Of a stretch of 46,435 nucleotides of DNA, positions 33,413 through 40,978 are shown piece after piece. Numbering within the stretch: position 1 is the first letter of the stretch; every line of letters starts with the position of its first letter. The translations under genes were made by a program, and so were the position numbers. Below the pieces are notes generated by a model. The model had not been told where the DNA came from. It saw only the letters and a program-made list of their open reading frames with translations, and did no database searches. Source of the stretch: Bacteroidales bacterium (lineage in GTDB: Bacteria; Bacteroidota; Bacteroidia; Bacteroidales; F082); assembly GCA_017477425.1 (NCBI GenBank), contig JAFUVT010000008.1, positions 1-46,435 on the forward strand, given 5' to 3'.

Positions 33413-33431
33413 ATGTTATTCAGGAAGATAG
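33351..33431 (+). CDS. Possible 26-aa leader peptide overlapping the ATPase start
   Basis: The ATG at 33351 lies 5 bases after the -7 box, in the same layout as aroC. It opens a 26-codon frame (begins MKLSEKVCFSGV, ends CYSGR, TAG 33429-33431) that overlaps the ATPase start at 33413 by 19 bases in another frame. In this frame repeats 3 and 4 encode (S/T)EKV. It could be a translated regulatory leader or pure chance; there is no homology evidence. Confidence 0.25.
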   Translation: MKLSEKVCFSGVISTEKVLNICYSGR

Positions 33432-34729
33432 AAAAAGAAATCAGAGACTATTGCTTGAACAAGCCCAACAAGGTTTTGGTCATTGATGGCGCACGTCAGG
33501 TTGGGAAGTCGTTCATCATCCGGCATGTTGGGCAGCAAATGTTTGACAACTATATCGAAATCAATCTGTTAGAAGATGCCGATGGAATGCGTTTTTTTGA
33601 ATCGGTTAAAACCACTGAGGATTTCTACTTCCGCTTGAGTTCGGTCGCCAAAGGCAGGTTGGGCAACAAGGAAAACACCTTGGTCTTTCTTGATGAGATA
33701 CAGGCGTATCCGCATATTTTCACGATGCTGAAGTTCCTGAAAGCCGAAGACCGTTTTACCTACATTGCCAGTGGTTCGTTGTTGGGAGTGGCATTGGCCA
33801 AGTCGGTATCCATCCCCATTGGAAGCATTCAAGTCAGCCACATGTTTCCCCTTGATTTTGAAGAGTTTCTTATGGCTAATGGCATTGGCCAAGATGTGAT
33901 TGGTCACATTCAAAAACAATTTGAGCAGGAGTTGCCGCTTGACGAGGGTTTTCATTCCAAAATCCTTGATTTGTTCAAGAAATACTTGCTGGTAGGTGGC
34001 CTTCCCGATGCGGTCAACACCTATTTGGCGACGACCGATATTGTGGAGGTGAGGCGCGTCCAATTGGAAGTGCATGATTATTATGGCGCAGATGCTTCTC
34101 AATATGATGTTGCAAACAAGTTGAAAATCAAGAGCGTGTATGATTCCGTGCCGTCAAATCTCGAGAACAAGCGTAAACGGGTGTTTGCCAACCGAATCGA
34201 GAATAAGAAGGGTAAGCGTTTCGATGACTATTTGGAAGAGTTCGATTATTTGGTCAACGCGGGTATAGCTTTGCAGGTGAAGGCTGTTTCGCAACCCAAG
34301 TTCCCGCTTTTGGAATCAATGCAGAAGAACCTTTTGAAGTTGTACCTCAATGATGTGGGCATTTTGACAGGACTGCTGTATGGTCGCAATGTGGCTGCTG
34401 TGCTTGACGACATCAGAAGCATCAATTTGGGGTCAGTATATGAGTCGGTGGTGGCACAAGAACTGCACGCCCATGGGCATCGGTTGTTCTATTACGACAA
34501 CAAGAAGCACGGCGAGGTGGATTTCCTTGTGGAAAGCGATATGCTGTTGTCGGTGGTGCCGATTGAAGTGAAGTCGGGCAAGGATTACACCGTCCACAGT
34601 GCGCTGACGACCTTCGTCACGACGCCGGACTACAATGTAAAAAAGGCATACGTGTTTTCCAATGATGGAAATGTCTTCACCGAAGAAGGAATCACCTATT
34701 TGCCTATCTATTATGTGATGTTTTTCTGA
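33413..34729 (+). CDS. AAA ATPase with DUF4143 C-terminal domain
   Basis: 438 aa from the ATG at 33413. MLFRKIEKEIRDYCLN is the customary N-terminus of this family, and the repeats lie just upstream. Walker A is IDGARQVGKSFII (about 26-33), Walker B TLVFLDEIQ (about 90), and ASGSLLGVAL fits the sensor region. The C-terminal DUF4143 domain has a nuclease-like HGEVDFLVE ... PIEVKSGK pattern (about 367-390; acidic residues plus ExK, as in PD-(D/E)XK folds). The cellular role of this widely multiplied Bacteroidota and archaeal family is unsettled. Its last 19 bases overlap the convergent EamA gene. Confidence 0.85.
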   Translation: MLFRKIEKEIRDYCLNKPNKVLVIDGARQVGKSFIIRHVGQQMFDNYIEINLLEDADGMRFFESVKTTEDFYFRLSSVAKGRLGNKENTLVFLDEIQAYPHIFTMLKFLKAEDRFTYIASGSLLGVALAKSVSIPIGSIQVSHMFPLDFEEFLMANGIGQDVIGHIQKQFEQELPLDEGFHSKILDLFKKYLLVGGLPDAVNTYLATTDIVEVRRVQLEVHDYYGADASQYDVANKLKIKSVYDSVPSNLENKRKRVFANRIENKKGKRFDDYLEEFDYLVNAGIALQVKAVSQPKFPLLESMQKNLLKLYLNDVGILTGLLYGRNVAAVLDDIRSINLGSVYESVVAQELHAHGHRLFYYDNKKHGEVDFLVESDMLLSVVPIEVKSGKDYTVHSALTTFVTTPDYNVKKAYVFSNDGNVFTEEGITYLPIYYVMFF

Positions 34730-35655
34730 GGAGAATTGACGTGCTCTCGCTCCGCATTTAGCATCACAATAGAAAACAGCATCACCGCCGCCGCAACCCA
34801 TTGTACGGGCGAATATACCGTGTGGTTCACGAAATAGTCCAGCACCACGGCGGTGATGGGATACATCAGTTCGAGGAAGGTGGACAGCGAGGCTTTCACA
34901 TGGCGCAAGCCGTAGTAATACAGGAAGATGGCGCCCGATCCCGTGGTCAGGCCGATGAGGGCGATGAAGAGCCAATTCCTTTGCGTCACTTGCGAGAAGT
35001 CGCCGAGATGGTCCGTGAACAACACGATGATGAGCATGATGATCGTCGTGAAGCCGTAACGGAAAAAGGTGGAGCTGACGAAAGAATAATTGCCCAAGAT
35101 TTTTTTGGAGAACACCGTCGAGCTGCCGAAGGAGAAGGCCGCCAACAGCGACAGCAAGGCCGCGTAAACCGTGGTGATGCCTTCGGTGCTAAAGTCGGGG
35201 AGCGACCAGCCGAAAGTGAGGAAATAACCAGCCACCAGTGCGACAATCGCCCAAAGCGCAAAGTGCCTCTTGATGCGTTCTTTCAGGATGACACGCGCCA
35301 AGATGACGGCAAAAACAGGTTGCAGTTTCTGCAAAAGGACGACGACGGAAAGGTTGTTGAAATGCAACAAAAACAGCGACTTGACGATGGCCAAGGTGCC
35401 CAAAGCGCCGCCAAAGAGGGCAATGAGCGTGAAATAGAGCAGGTCGGAGCGCGTCATGGTCTTCAGGTGCCTGTATTCCTTGAAGAAGAACAGGTTCATC
35501 AGCAGGAAAGGGAAGAGGTGGATGACGAAGACCACGAAAGCGGTGTTCAGGTTGTAGAGTTGCGGGGTGAGCAGGATGCCGTCCACACCCCAAAGCATGG
35601 CGGAAAGGGCCACGGCCAACGCCCCTGTAATTTTGATATTTTTATTCTGGTTCAT
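34711..35655 (-). CDS. EamA/DMT-family transporter
   Basis: 314 aa from the ATG at 35655, with ten predicted membrane segments in two EamA halves (ALAVALSAMLWGVDGILL ... and TTVYAALLSLLAAFSFGSSTVFSKKIL ...), the usual drug/metabolite transporter layout. The second half ends LELMYPITAVVLDYF as in other members. The substrate is not predictable (amino acids, sugars or metabolites). It is the last gene of a leftward operon, 27 bases after pnuC. Its 3' end lies inside the ATPase/DUF4143 gene. Confidence 0.85.
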   Translation of the reverse strand: MNQNKNIKITGALAVALSAMLWGVDGILLTPQLYNLNTAFVVFVIHLFPFLLMNLFFFKEYRHLKTMTRSDLLYFTLIALFGGALGTLAIVKSLFLLHFNNLSVVVLLQKLQPVFAVILARVILKERIKRHFALWAIVALVAGYFLTFGWSLPDFSTEGITTVYAALLSLLAAFSFGSSTVFSKKILGNYSFVSSTFFRYGFTTIIMLIIVLFTDHLGDFSQVTQRNWLFIALIGLTTGSGAIFLYYYGLRHVKASLSTFLELMYPITAVVLDYFVNHTVYSPVQWVAAAVMLFSIVMLNAEREHVNSPQKNIT

Positions 35656-35682
35656 CAATTACAAACTCTCAATTTTCAATTC

Positions 35683-36405
35683 TCAATTCATTTTAATAGA
35701 TTGTACTTTATCATTCTTGATGGCTTCCTTTTCCCACCGCACGCACATGATGATGGAATTGACCAAATAGACGACGTACATCATCGTGATGGGGAAATTG
35801 CCCGCTTTGATGTACATGAAGATGCTGACGCAGTTGATGGCAATCCAAAGCCACCATTGCTCGCTGAACATCCTGACCATCAATATCATGGCCACAACCT
35901 GCATCACGGCCTTGGCCGAGTCGGCGAAGGGCGCCAGGTCGTTGGTGAAGTGTTGCATCAGCAGACCGAAACCCACCGTGCCCACTGCGATGATGGCCAA
36001 ACTCAATAGTCTGGCGCGGTTGCTCATGTGGACCTTCATCACCTCGTGGGTCTCCTTGTTCATGTTTTTGGCCCAAGTGAAGAAGCCCACAAACTGCATG
36101 ACGAAATTGTAGACGGTCACGCCGAAGTCGGCATAAAGTCTGGAAATCAGTGTGATGTAAATCATCAGGCAGCAGTGGATGAAGCCAAACAGGTAGTTGG
36201 AGAGCTTGCCTTTGCCGCCCAGCACCACATTGATGATGCCGCAGGCCACCGCCACGATGTGGATCCAATAGAATTGGTCGGCTTTGTCGTATTTGAACAG
36301 GATGGACATCACCGTGATGATGACGCTCACCGTCACCAGCCAGATGATGTCAAATGGTTTCCAACCTCTGAGTTCGTCTTTGAGTAAGTCTTTGAATTTC
36401 TGCAT
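35683..36405 (-). CDS. pnuC: Nicotinamide riboside/mononucleotide transporter PnuC
   Basis: 240 aa with about seven membrane segments. The PnuC signatures are visible: YLFGFIHCCLMIYITLISRLYAD, VYNFVMQFVGFFTWAKN and SEQWWLWIAINCVSIFMYI (WxxW-type substrate-binding motif) followed by YVVYLVNSIIMCVRW. PnuC passively takes up nicotinamide riboside, which is trapped by phosphorylation for NAD synthesis. No NadR-type kinase or NAD riboswitch is visible nearby. It lies between the alpha/beta hydrolase gene (12-base gap) and the EamA gene. Confidence 0.92.
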   Translation of the reverse strand: MQKFKDLLKDELRGWKPFDIIWLVTVSVIITVMSILFKYDKADQFYWIHIVAVACGIINVVLGGKGKLSNYLFGFIHCCLMIYITLISRLYADFGVTVYNFVMQFVGFFTWAKNMNKETHEVMKVHMSNRARLLSLAIIAVGTVGFGLLMQHFTNDLAPFADSAKAVMQVVAMILMVRMFSEQWWLWIAINCVSIFMYIKAGNFPITMMYVVYLVNSIIMCVRWEKEAIKNDKVQSIKMN

Positions 36406-36417
36406 GTTGAATTGCTG

Positions 36418-37356
36418 TTATTGTCTTTTTATTGAATCTGAGATTTCTCTGACCGCCACAAACCCTTCAGGAATCGGGAACATCGCAAAGGTGTGGAACA
36501 TGCCCTCAAATTCCTTGAAGTGGCTAGCTTTTCCGTAGTTTTCATATGTTTCCTTGAGGAACAAGGAATCGGGCCTTAGGATTTCGTTGGAGCCGAAATA
36601 GACGCTGAGGTTGTCGACGCCGCTGAAGTCGCCGAAGACGGGGCTCACCCAAGGATGCTTGGCAGGCAATTCCCCTTGCCAGACGGCGTTCAAAGTGATG
36701 ACACGGTCGAGTTGGAGCATCGGGTCTTTGTCCTGCAAAGCCCGCATCTCTTTCTCTTTAGTGTGGCTGAGGTCGACGCAAGGGGAGAGCAGGGTGGTGG
36801 TAGCAGGTTTTTGCCAACCGTTTTTGTGGGCCTCTTGGGCAACGACGAGGCAAAGGTGTGCCCCGGCCGAGTCGCCGACAAGGTGGATTTTTCCGTATTT
36901 TTCTGATGCCGAAAGGCTTTTATAGAAATCCAGCAAAGTCTGAACCGTTGAAGAGCAAGTGTATTCCGGCGACTTGGGGTAGATGGGCATCAACGTGTCG
37001 CAATGGGTGCGCAATGTGAGGTCGTGCAGGAAGCGCCAATGGAAAAACACCGGCGGATAGATGAAGGCGCCACCGTGGAGGTAGAGGATGAGTTGTCGTG
37101 AAGGTCGGCCCTTCGACGAGCTCAGGGACCTCGGCTTTTCTTCGTGCTTGAACACCTGCATTTCGAAGCCCGTTGAGGCAAGGAATTTCTCGTCTTCGGT
37201 ATAGAAGCCTCTGAAGTAGCGCGGCACGCGCACGGGACGGCGGTTTTCGCGCCGGCAATGCTCCAGTTCTGCCTCCACCTGTTCGGGCGTGGCGTCGCGC
37301 AACTCCTTGAACATCAGCTTTAAATACTTCTCCGTGAAGACGACCCCTGCATTCAT
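36418..37356 (-). CDS. Alpha/beta hydrolase fold-3 (HSL-type) esterase
   Basis: 312 aa from the ATG at 37356, 2 bases after the MscS stop. Oxyanion-hole motif HGGA (94-97) and nucleophile elbow GDSAG with Ser163 define the hormone-sensitive-lipase-like esterase family. The acid is probably in SNEILRPDS and the His in GMFHTFAM. No signal peptide, so cytoplasmic. Residues 76-86 (RSLSSSKGRPS) are encoded by a copy of the TTCGACAAGCTCA repeat inserted in frame just before the first core strand, a place likely to tolerate it. The substrate is unknown. Confidence 0.87.
   Translation of the reverse strand: MNAGVVFTEKYLKLMFKELRDATPEQVEAELEHCRRENRRPVRVPRYFRGFYTEDEKFLASTGFEMQVFKHEEKPRSLSSSKGRPSRQLILYLHGGAFIYPPVFFHWRFLHDLTLRTHCDTLMPIYPKSPEYTCSSTVQTLLDFYKSLSASEKYGKIHLVGDSAGAHLCLVVAQEAHKNGWQKPATTTLLSPCVDLSHTKEKEMRALQDKDPMLQLDRVITLNAVWQGELPAKHPWVSPVFGDFSGVDNLSVYFGSNEILRPDSLFLKETYENYGKASHFKEFEGMFHTFAMFPIPEGFVAVREISDSIKRQ
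37107..37130. repeat. TTCGACAAGCTCA repeat, copy 3 (inside the esterase gene)
   Basis: CCCTTCGACGAGCTCAGGGA with flanks GGC/CC, giving a symmetrical CCCT...AGGG element. It matches copies at 895-913 and 20394-20413 and is read in frame by the esterase gene on the minus strand. Confidence 0.75.
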
Positions 37357-37358
37357 GT

Positions 37359-38579
37359 TTATCGTTTTTGGTAAATCTTGAGGTCGAACATAGGTGCGGC
37401 GGAGATGACATGGTCGAAGATGTCGCTTTGGATTTCCTCGTAGTTGATCCACTGCTTGTCGCTGCTGAAGGCATAGATCTGCAGTGGCACACCGAACTCG
37501 GTGGGCTGCAGCTGACGCACCATCATCGTGAGGTTGTGGTTGAGCTTGGGGTTGTTGTTCAGATAGGCCTTGATGTAGGCACGGAAGATGCCCAAGTTGG
37601 TCTGCTGGCGGCCGTTCATGATCTCGCTCGTGTCGATGCGGTTGGCTTTGTTGTATTCGGCGATGTCTTCTTCGCGTTGTGTGATGTAGTCTTTCACCAG
37701 GGCGTAATGCTTGTATTTCTCCAGCATCTCAGGAGTGCAGTAGCGGATGGTGTTCACGTCGATGTTGATGCTGCGGGCGATGCGGCGTCCGCCTGAATCC
37801 GACATCCCGCGCCAGTTGGTGAAAGGGGCCGAGACCAGCGTGTAGGTCGGGATGGTGGTGATGGTGTTGTCCCAGTTCTGCACCTTTACGGTGGTGAGGT
37901 TGATCTCTTGCACGGTGCCGTCGGCGGGACCCGTCACGATCCAGTCGCCGATGCGGAGCATGTCATTGATGGAGAGCTGGATGCTGCCCACAAAGCCTTT
38001 GATGGAGTCTTGGAAAATCAACATCAGCACGGCTGAGAGCGTTCCCAGTCCGATGACGATAGTGCTGACGCTCTTGCCTAACAGAAAGGCCGTGATGAGC
38101 AGCACGCAAACGGCATAGAGTATGCCTTTGATGACTTGCACCAAGCCTTGTATGGGTTTGATCTTCGACATCTCGAACGAGTTGTAAAGCTCGTGGGCTG
38201 TGTTGACCAATGCGATGAGGATGGAGGTGTAGACGATGATTTCGTAGATTTTGGCCAACTTGATGATGATGTAGACTGTTTCAGGGAAGTCGGGCAAAGC
38301 ATCGTCGGCGTAGTACTTGACGAGAATGGCAGGGATGAGTAGGCAAATGCGTAGGAGCACCTTGTTCTTGATGAGCAGATCGTCGTATTTCGAAGGTGTC
38401 CGCTGGATGATGATATAGATTGTCTTCTTGATCAGGAACTTGGCGAGGAAGAAAATGCCTACGCCTAAGGCCAGAAGTGTAACAATGGCAATGCCGCCTG
38501 CGATGCCATTGGTGAGGGAGGGTGAGAGGTGCATCCCTTCACCGATGTGTCTGAGTATCTCTAGGTATTTCTCAATCAT
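37359..38579 (-). CDS. MscS-family mechanosensitive channel
   Basis: 406 aa. Several membrane helices lead into the MscS pore and beta domain: VIGLGTLSAVLMLIFQDSIKGFVGSIQLSINDMLRIGDWIVTGPADGTVQEINLTTVKVQNWDN is cut here as the conserved stretch starting VIGLGTLSAV and ending TVKVQNWDN (about 170-240), followed by a cytoplasmic domain. MscS channels open on membrane tension to release solutes in hypo-osmotic shock. The start overlaps the SUI1-like stop by 4 bases (ATGA), so translation is coupled. Confidence 0.9.
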   Translation of the reverse strand: MIEKYLEILRHIGEGMHLSPSLTNGIAGGIAIVTLLALGVGIFFLAKFLIKKTIYIIIQRTPSKYDDLLIKNKVLLRICLLIPAILVKYYADDALPDFPETVYIIIKLAKIYEIIVYTSILIALVNTAHELYNSFEMSKIKPIQGLVQVIKGILYAVCVLLITAFLLGKSVSTIVIGLGTLSAVLMLIFQDSIKGFVGSIQLSINDMLRIGDWIVTGPADGTVQEINLTTVKVQNWDNTITTIPTYTLVSAPFTNWRGMSDSGGRRIARSINIDVNTIRYCTPEMLEKYKHYALVKDYITQREEDIAEYNKANRIDTSEIMNGRQQTNLGIFRAYIKAYLNNNPKLNHNLTMMVRQLQPTEFGVPLQIYAFSSDKQWINYEEIQSDIFDHVISAAPMFDLKIYQKR

Positions 38580-38917
38580 ATTCCGCTGATTTTGGTTTTC
38601 GAATAGCCTTTTTGCAGCAACAAGTCCAGCACTTTCTCACGGAAGTCGCCTTGCAGCAGGATTTCACCGTCTTTCACGCTACCGCCTACGCCGCAGGCTG
38701 TTTTCAGTTCTTTGCCCAGCACGGCCAAGTCGTAATCGGAGCCTTGGAAGCCTGTAATAAGGGTCACTTTCTTGCCACCGCGTTGTTTCTTGTCGAGCAT
38801 CACACGAAGGCTCTGCTTGTCGGGCTTTAGGGTCACAGTTTCCTCTTCGCCATAGTCGAAGGCATAGTCGGGGTTGGTGGAGTAGACGGTGCCGTTGATG
38901 TCACTCTTGTGCTTCAT
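38576..38917 (-). CDS. SUI1/eIF1-like translation factor (YciH family)
   Basis: 113 aa. The SUI1 core is clear: LRVMLDKKQRGGKKVTLITG (basic strand), LAVLGKELKTACGVGG, GEILLQGDFREKVLDLL and a lysine/glycine C-terminus (QKGYSKTKI). The bacterial homologue of eIF1 is thought to influence start-codon fidelity in translation initiation, but its role is poorly known. It overlaps the upstream LTA-synthase-like gene by 17 bases and the MscS gene by 4 bases, which places it firmly inside an envelope-gene operon. Confidence 0.9.
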   Translation of the reverse strand: MKHKSDINGTVYSTNPDYAFDYGEEETVTLKPDKQSLRVMLDKKQRGGKKVTLITGFQGSDYDLAVLGKELKTACGVGGSVKDGEILLQGDFREKVLDLLLQKGYSKTKISGI

Positions 38918-40874
38918 GAATGGTGTCGAATGTTGGTTTTAAGTCGTTGAAAATCATTCTTTTGTTGTAATCGCCCAAGACAGCAAATAGCTTGGCGAAG
39001 ATGTCGGAGCACTGCAGACGGTCGATTAGGTTGTCGTTCATCAGCGGGTCGAGGACGGGCTTGTAGATGCCGAAGGGATTGCGTCCGTCTGACTGCACGA
39101 GATAGGTGCCGTCGCAATATTGGTAGGTGAGGTTGAAATAGCTGACGAAGGCAGGCACGCTGAGGCTGTCGAGCAGGTTGCGCCCGTACGAGAGCAGGGT
39201 GTCGTTGACTTGCAAGGCGGCAAGGATGGAGGGCCCGAGGTCGGTCTGTTGTGCGATTTCCTCACACCGTTGTGGCTTGATGTGCTTGGGCCAATAGAAG
39301 GCGAGGGGGATGGCATACATGCCCCAGACGTTGCTGTATTCGGGCTGGAAATGCTGGCTGTTGGAGTAGTCGGAGGTGATGACGAACATTGTGTTGTCGA
39401 ACCAACTCGTCGTGGCAGCCTTGGCGAAGAAGTCGCGCAGGGCACAGTCCTCATAATAGACGGTCTTCTCGAAACCGGTCCAGAAATAGCTCTCTTCAGG
39501 CAACTCGAAATCTTTGGGCACTTTATAGGGATAGCGCGACGAGAGGGTGTAGATGACGGTGGCGAAGGGCTGGTGCACGCGGGTAAGCGTGTTGGCAGCG
39601 TATTGAAGGAAAGGCCCGTCGTAGATGCCCCACTGGCCGTCATAGTCAGCGTCGTCGCCGTATTCGATGCGACCGAAGTAGTTGCGGAAGCCGGCACGGC
39701 GGGCAAACTCGTCGAAGCCCATGGTGCCGTTCTTGCCGCCGTGCATGAAGATGGTGTTGTAGCCTTTTCCCTGCAGGTGCTGGGCGAAGGCGTCGAAGTC
39801 GTTGTCGGCATAGTCCGACCTGACGAAGTCGTTCTCCATCAAAGGTGGGATGCTGGCTAGGATGGAAGGCAGCACCTCAAGACTCCTGCGGCTGTTGGCC
39901 ATTCCGTTGAAGGTGAGGCTTTCGGATAACAGGCTGTCCAAAAAGGGAGTGAGCGAATAGCGTCTGTTTGTGTTGTAGTAGCCTGTCATTTCTTGCCCGA
40001 TGCCCTTCATGATGAGAACCACCAGGTTGCTAGGCAGCGTGTCGGTAGCCAGGCTGTCGGTGACGAGGAAGCGATTGGCAACCAGCTCGGTATGGATGGG
40101 CGAATAGTCTGCTTCGGGTGGGTCTTCCCTGAGCTCCAGCTTCGTCTCGTGGGTGTTGAGCAGACAAAACGGGGTGTTGAGCAGGATGGGGGCGTTTTGT
40201 GGGTCGGTGTATTCCATCGTGGTCTGCATGGTGATGCGCTGGGCTTGCCATCCGCCACGCCATGCAATGAGTGCCATCACGAGCATTACCGTCAGGCTGA
40301 TGGATTGTCGCAGATACCATTTGCTCTTCTGCTCTTTCTCGTTGTAATGCAGTTGGGTGTGTTGTGCCACCACGTTGATGACGAGCACGAAAAGAACGAA
40401 GATGACCAACAGATACCAATAGTCGAACAACACTTGCCGTATGATTCCGAATGAGACCTCGTCGGAGTTGCCCAACACCTTGATGAAGTCGACGGTGAGG
40501 TGCTTCCCAAAGAAACTGAAGGTGATGATGTCGATGAAATTCAGCAAAATGGCCACTGAGTTGAGCACGACGTAATAGATGTCGACGGCACGTTGTAGGC
40601 CTTTATTGTAGATGCGCAGCGAGGGGAAACAATAGTAGATGATGACGGGGAGGTTGATGGCGACGACCACGGGCAGGTCGAAACGCATGCCGTTGAAATA
40701 AAGTCCCAAGGCCTGACGCAGGTTCAGCTGATGGAAAAACTGCGCGTTGAACACATAGAGCATCCATCGGCTGATGCTGATTGCCAGCAAAATAGCCAAT
40801 AGTCGGTAGAGGAGTAGCATATAGGGCCTACCTAACCATTCGTGAAATAGCTCTTTTCGTGTGTGACGTCGCAT
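38901..40874 (-). CDS. LTA-synthase-like alkaline-phosphatase-superfamily membrane protein, active site degraded
   Basis: 657 aa: about five N-terminal membrane helices (to ~205) and an extracytoplasmic sulfatase/LtaS-type domain (from ~285). The fold-level pattern is intact (SLTPFLDSLLSESLTF, RRSLEVLPSILASIP, FMHGGKNGTMGFDEFARRAGF, YDGQWGIYDGPFLQYA). But LtaS-type enzymes as I remember them have LESFSxE, SSHHPF and TADHTN; here these read MKGIGQE (Lys290 in the metal-Glu place), SSRYPY (Arg447-Tyr448) and TSDYSN (Tyr503 for the metal His). Ser331 and Asp502 remain. The protein is probably not an active phosphotransferase. First gene of a six-gene leftward operon. Confidence 0.82.
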   Translation of the reverse strand: MRRHTRKELFHEWLGRPYMLLLYRLLAILLAISISRWMLYVFNAQFFHQLNLRQALGLYFNGMRFDLPVVVAINLPVIIYYCFPSLRIYNKGLQRAVDIYYVVLNSVAILLNFIDIITFSFFGKHLTVDFIKVLGNSDEVSFGIIRQVLFDYWYLLVIFVLFVLVINVVAQHTQLHYNEKEQKSKWYLRQSISLTVMLVMALIAWRGGWQAQRITMQTTMEYTDPQNAPILLNTPFCLLNTHETKLELREDPPEADYSPIHTELVANRFLVTDSLATDTLPSNLVVLIMKGIGQEMTGYYNTNRRYSLTPFLDSLLSESLTFNGMANSRRSLEVLPSILASIPPLMENDFVRSDYADNDFDAFAQHLQGKGYNTIFMHGGKNGTMGFDEFARRAGFRNYFGRIEYGDDADYDGQWGIYDGPFLQYAANTLTRVHQPFATVIYTLSSRYPYKVPKDFELPEESYFWTGFEKTVYYEDCALRDFFAKAATTSWFDNTMFVITSDYSNSQHFQPEYSNVWGMYAIPLAFYWPKHIKPQRCEEIAQQTDLGPSILAALQVNDTLLSYGRNLLDSLSVPAFVSYFNLTYQYCDGTYLVQSDGRNPFGIYKPVLDPLMNDNLIDRLQCSDIFAKLFAVLGDYNKRMIFNDLKPTFDTIHEAQE

Positions 40875-40894
40875 GTTTTATTTCTTATTGGTGG

Positions 40895-40902
40895 CAAAAG
40901 TA
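40895..40902 (-). promoter_or_regulatory. -7 element of the LTA-synthase-like operon
   Basis: The minus strand reads TACTTTTG followed by C, 20 bases before the ATG at 40874. The -33 half is not clear. Confidence 0.6.
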
Positions 40903-40915
40903 AGGAAAAATGATG

Positions 40916-40923
40916 TATCTTTG
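40916..40923 (+). promoter_or_regulatory. -7 element of the M23 peptidase gene
   Basis: TATCTTTG followed by C, 55 bases before the ATG at 40979. It lies only 13 bases from the opposing -7 element at 40895-40902, so the two polymerase footprints would overlap. Confidence 0.6.
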
Positions 40924-40978
40924 CGCAAATTTATCCCGTTGGATCAAAAGATTTCATTGAATACGAAAATCTGCAACT

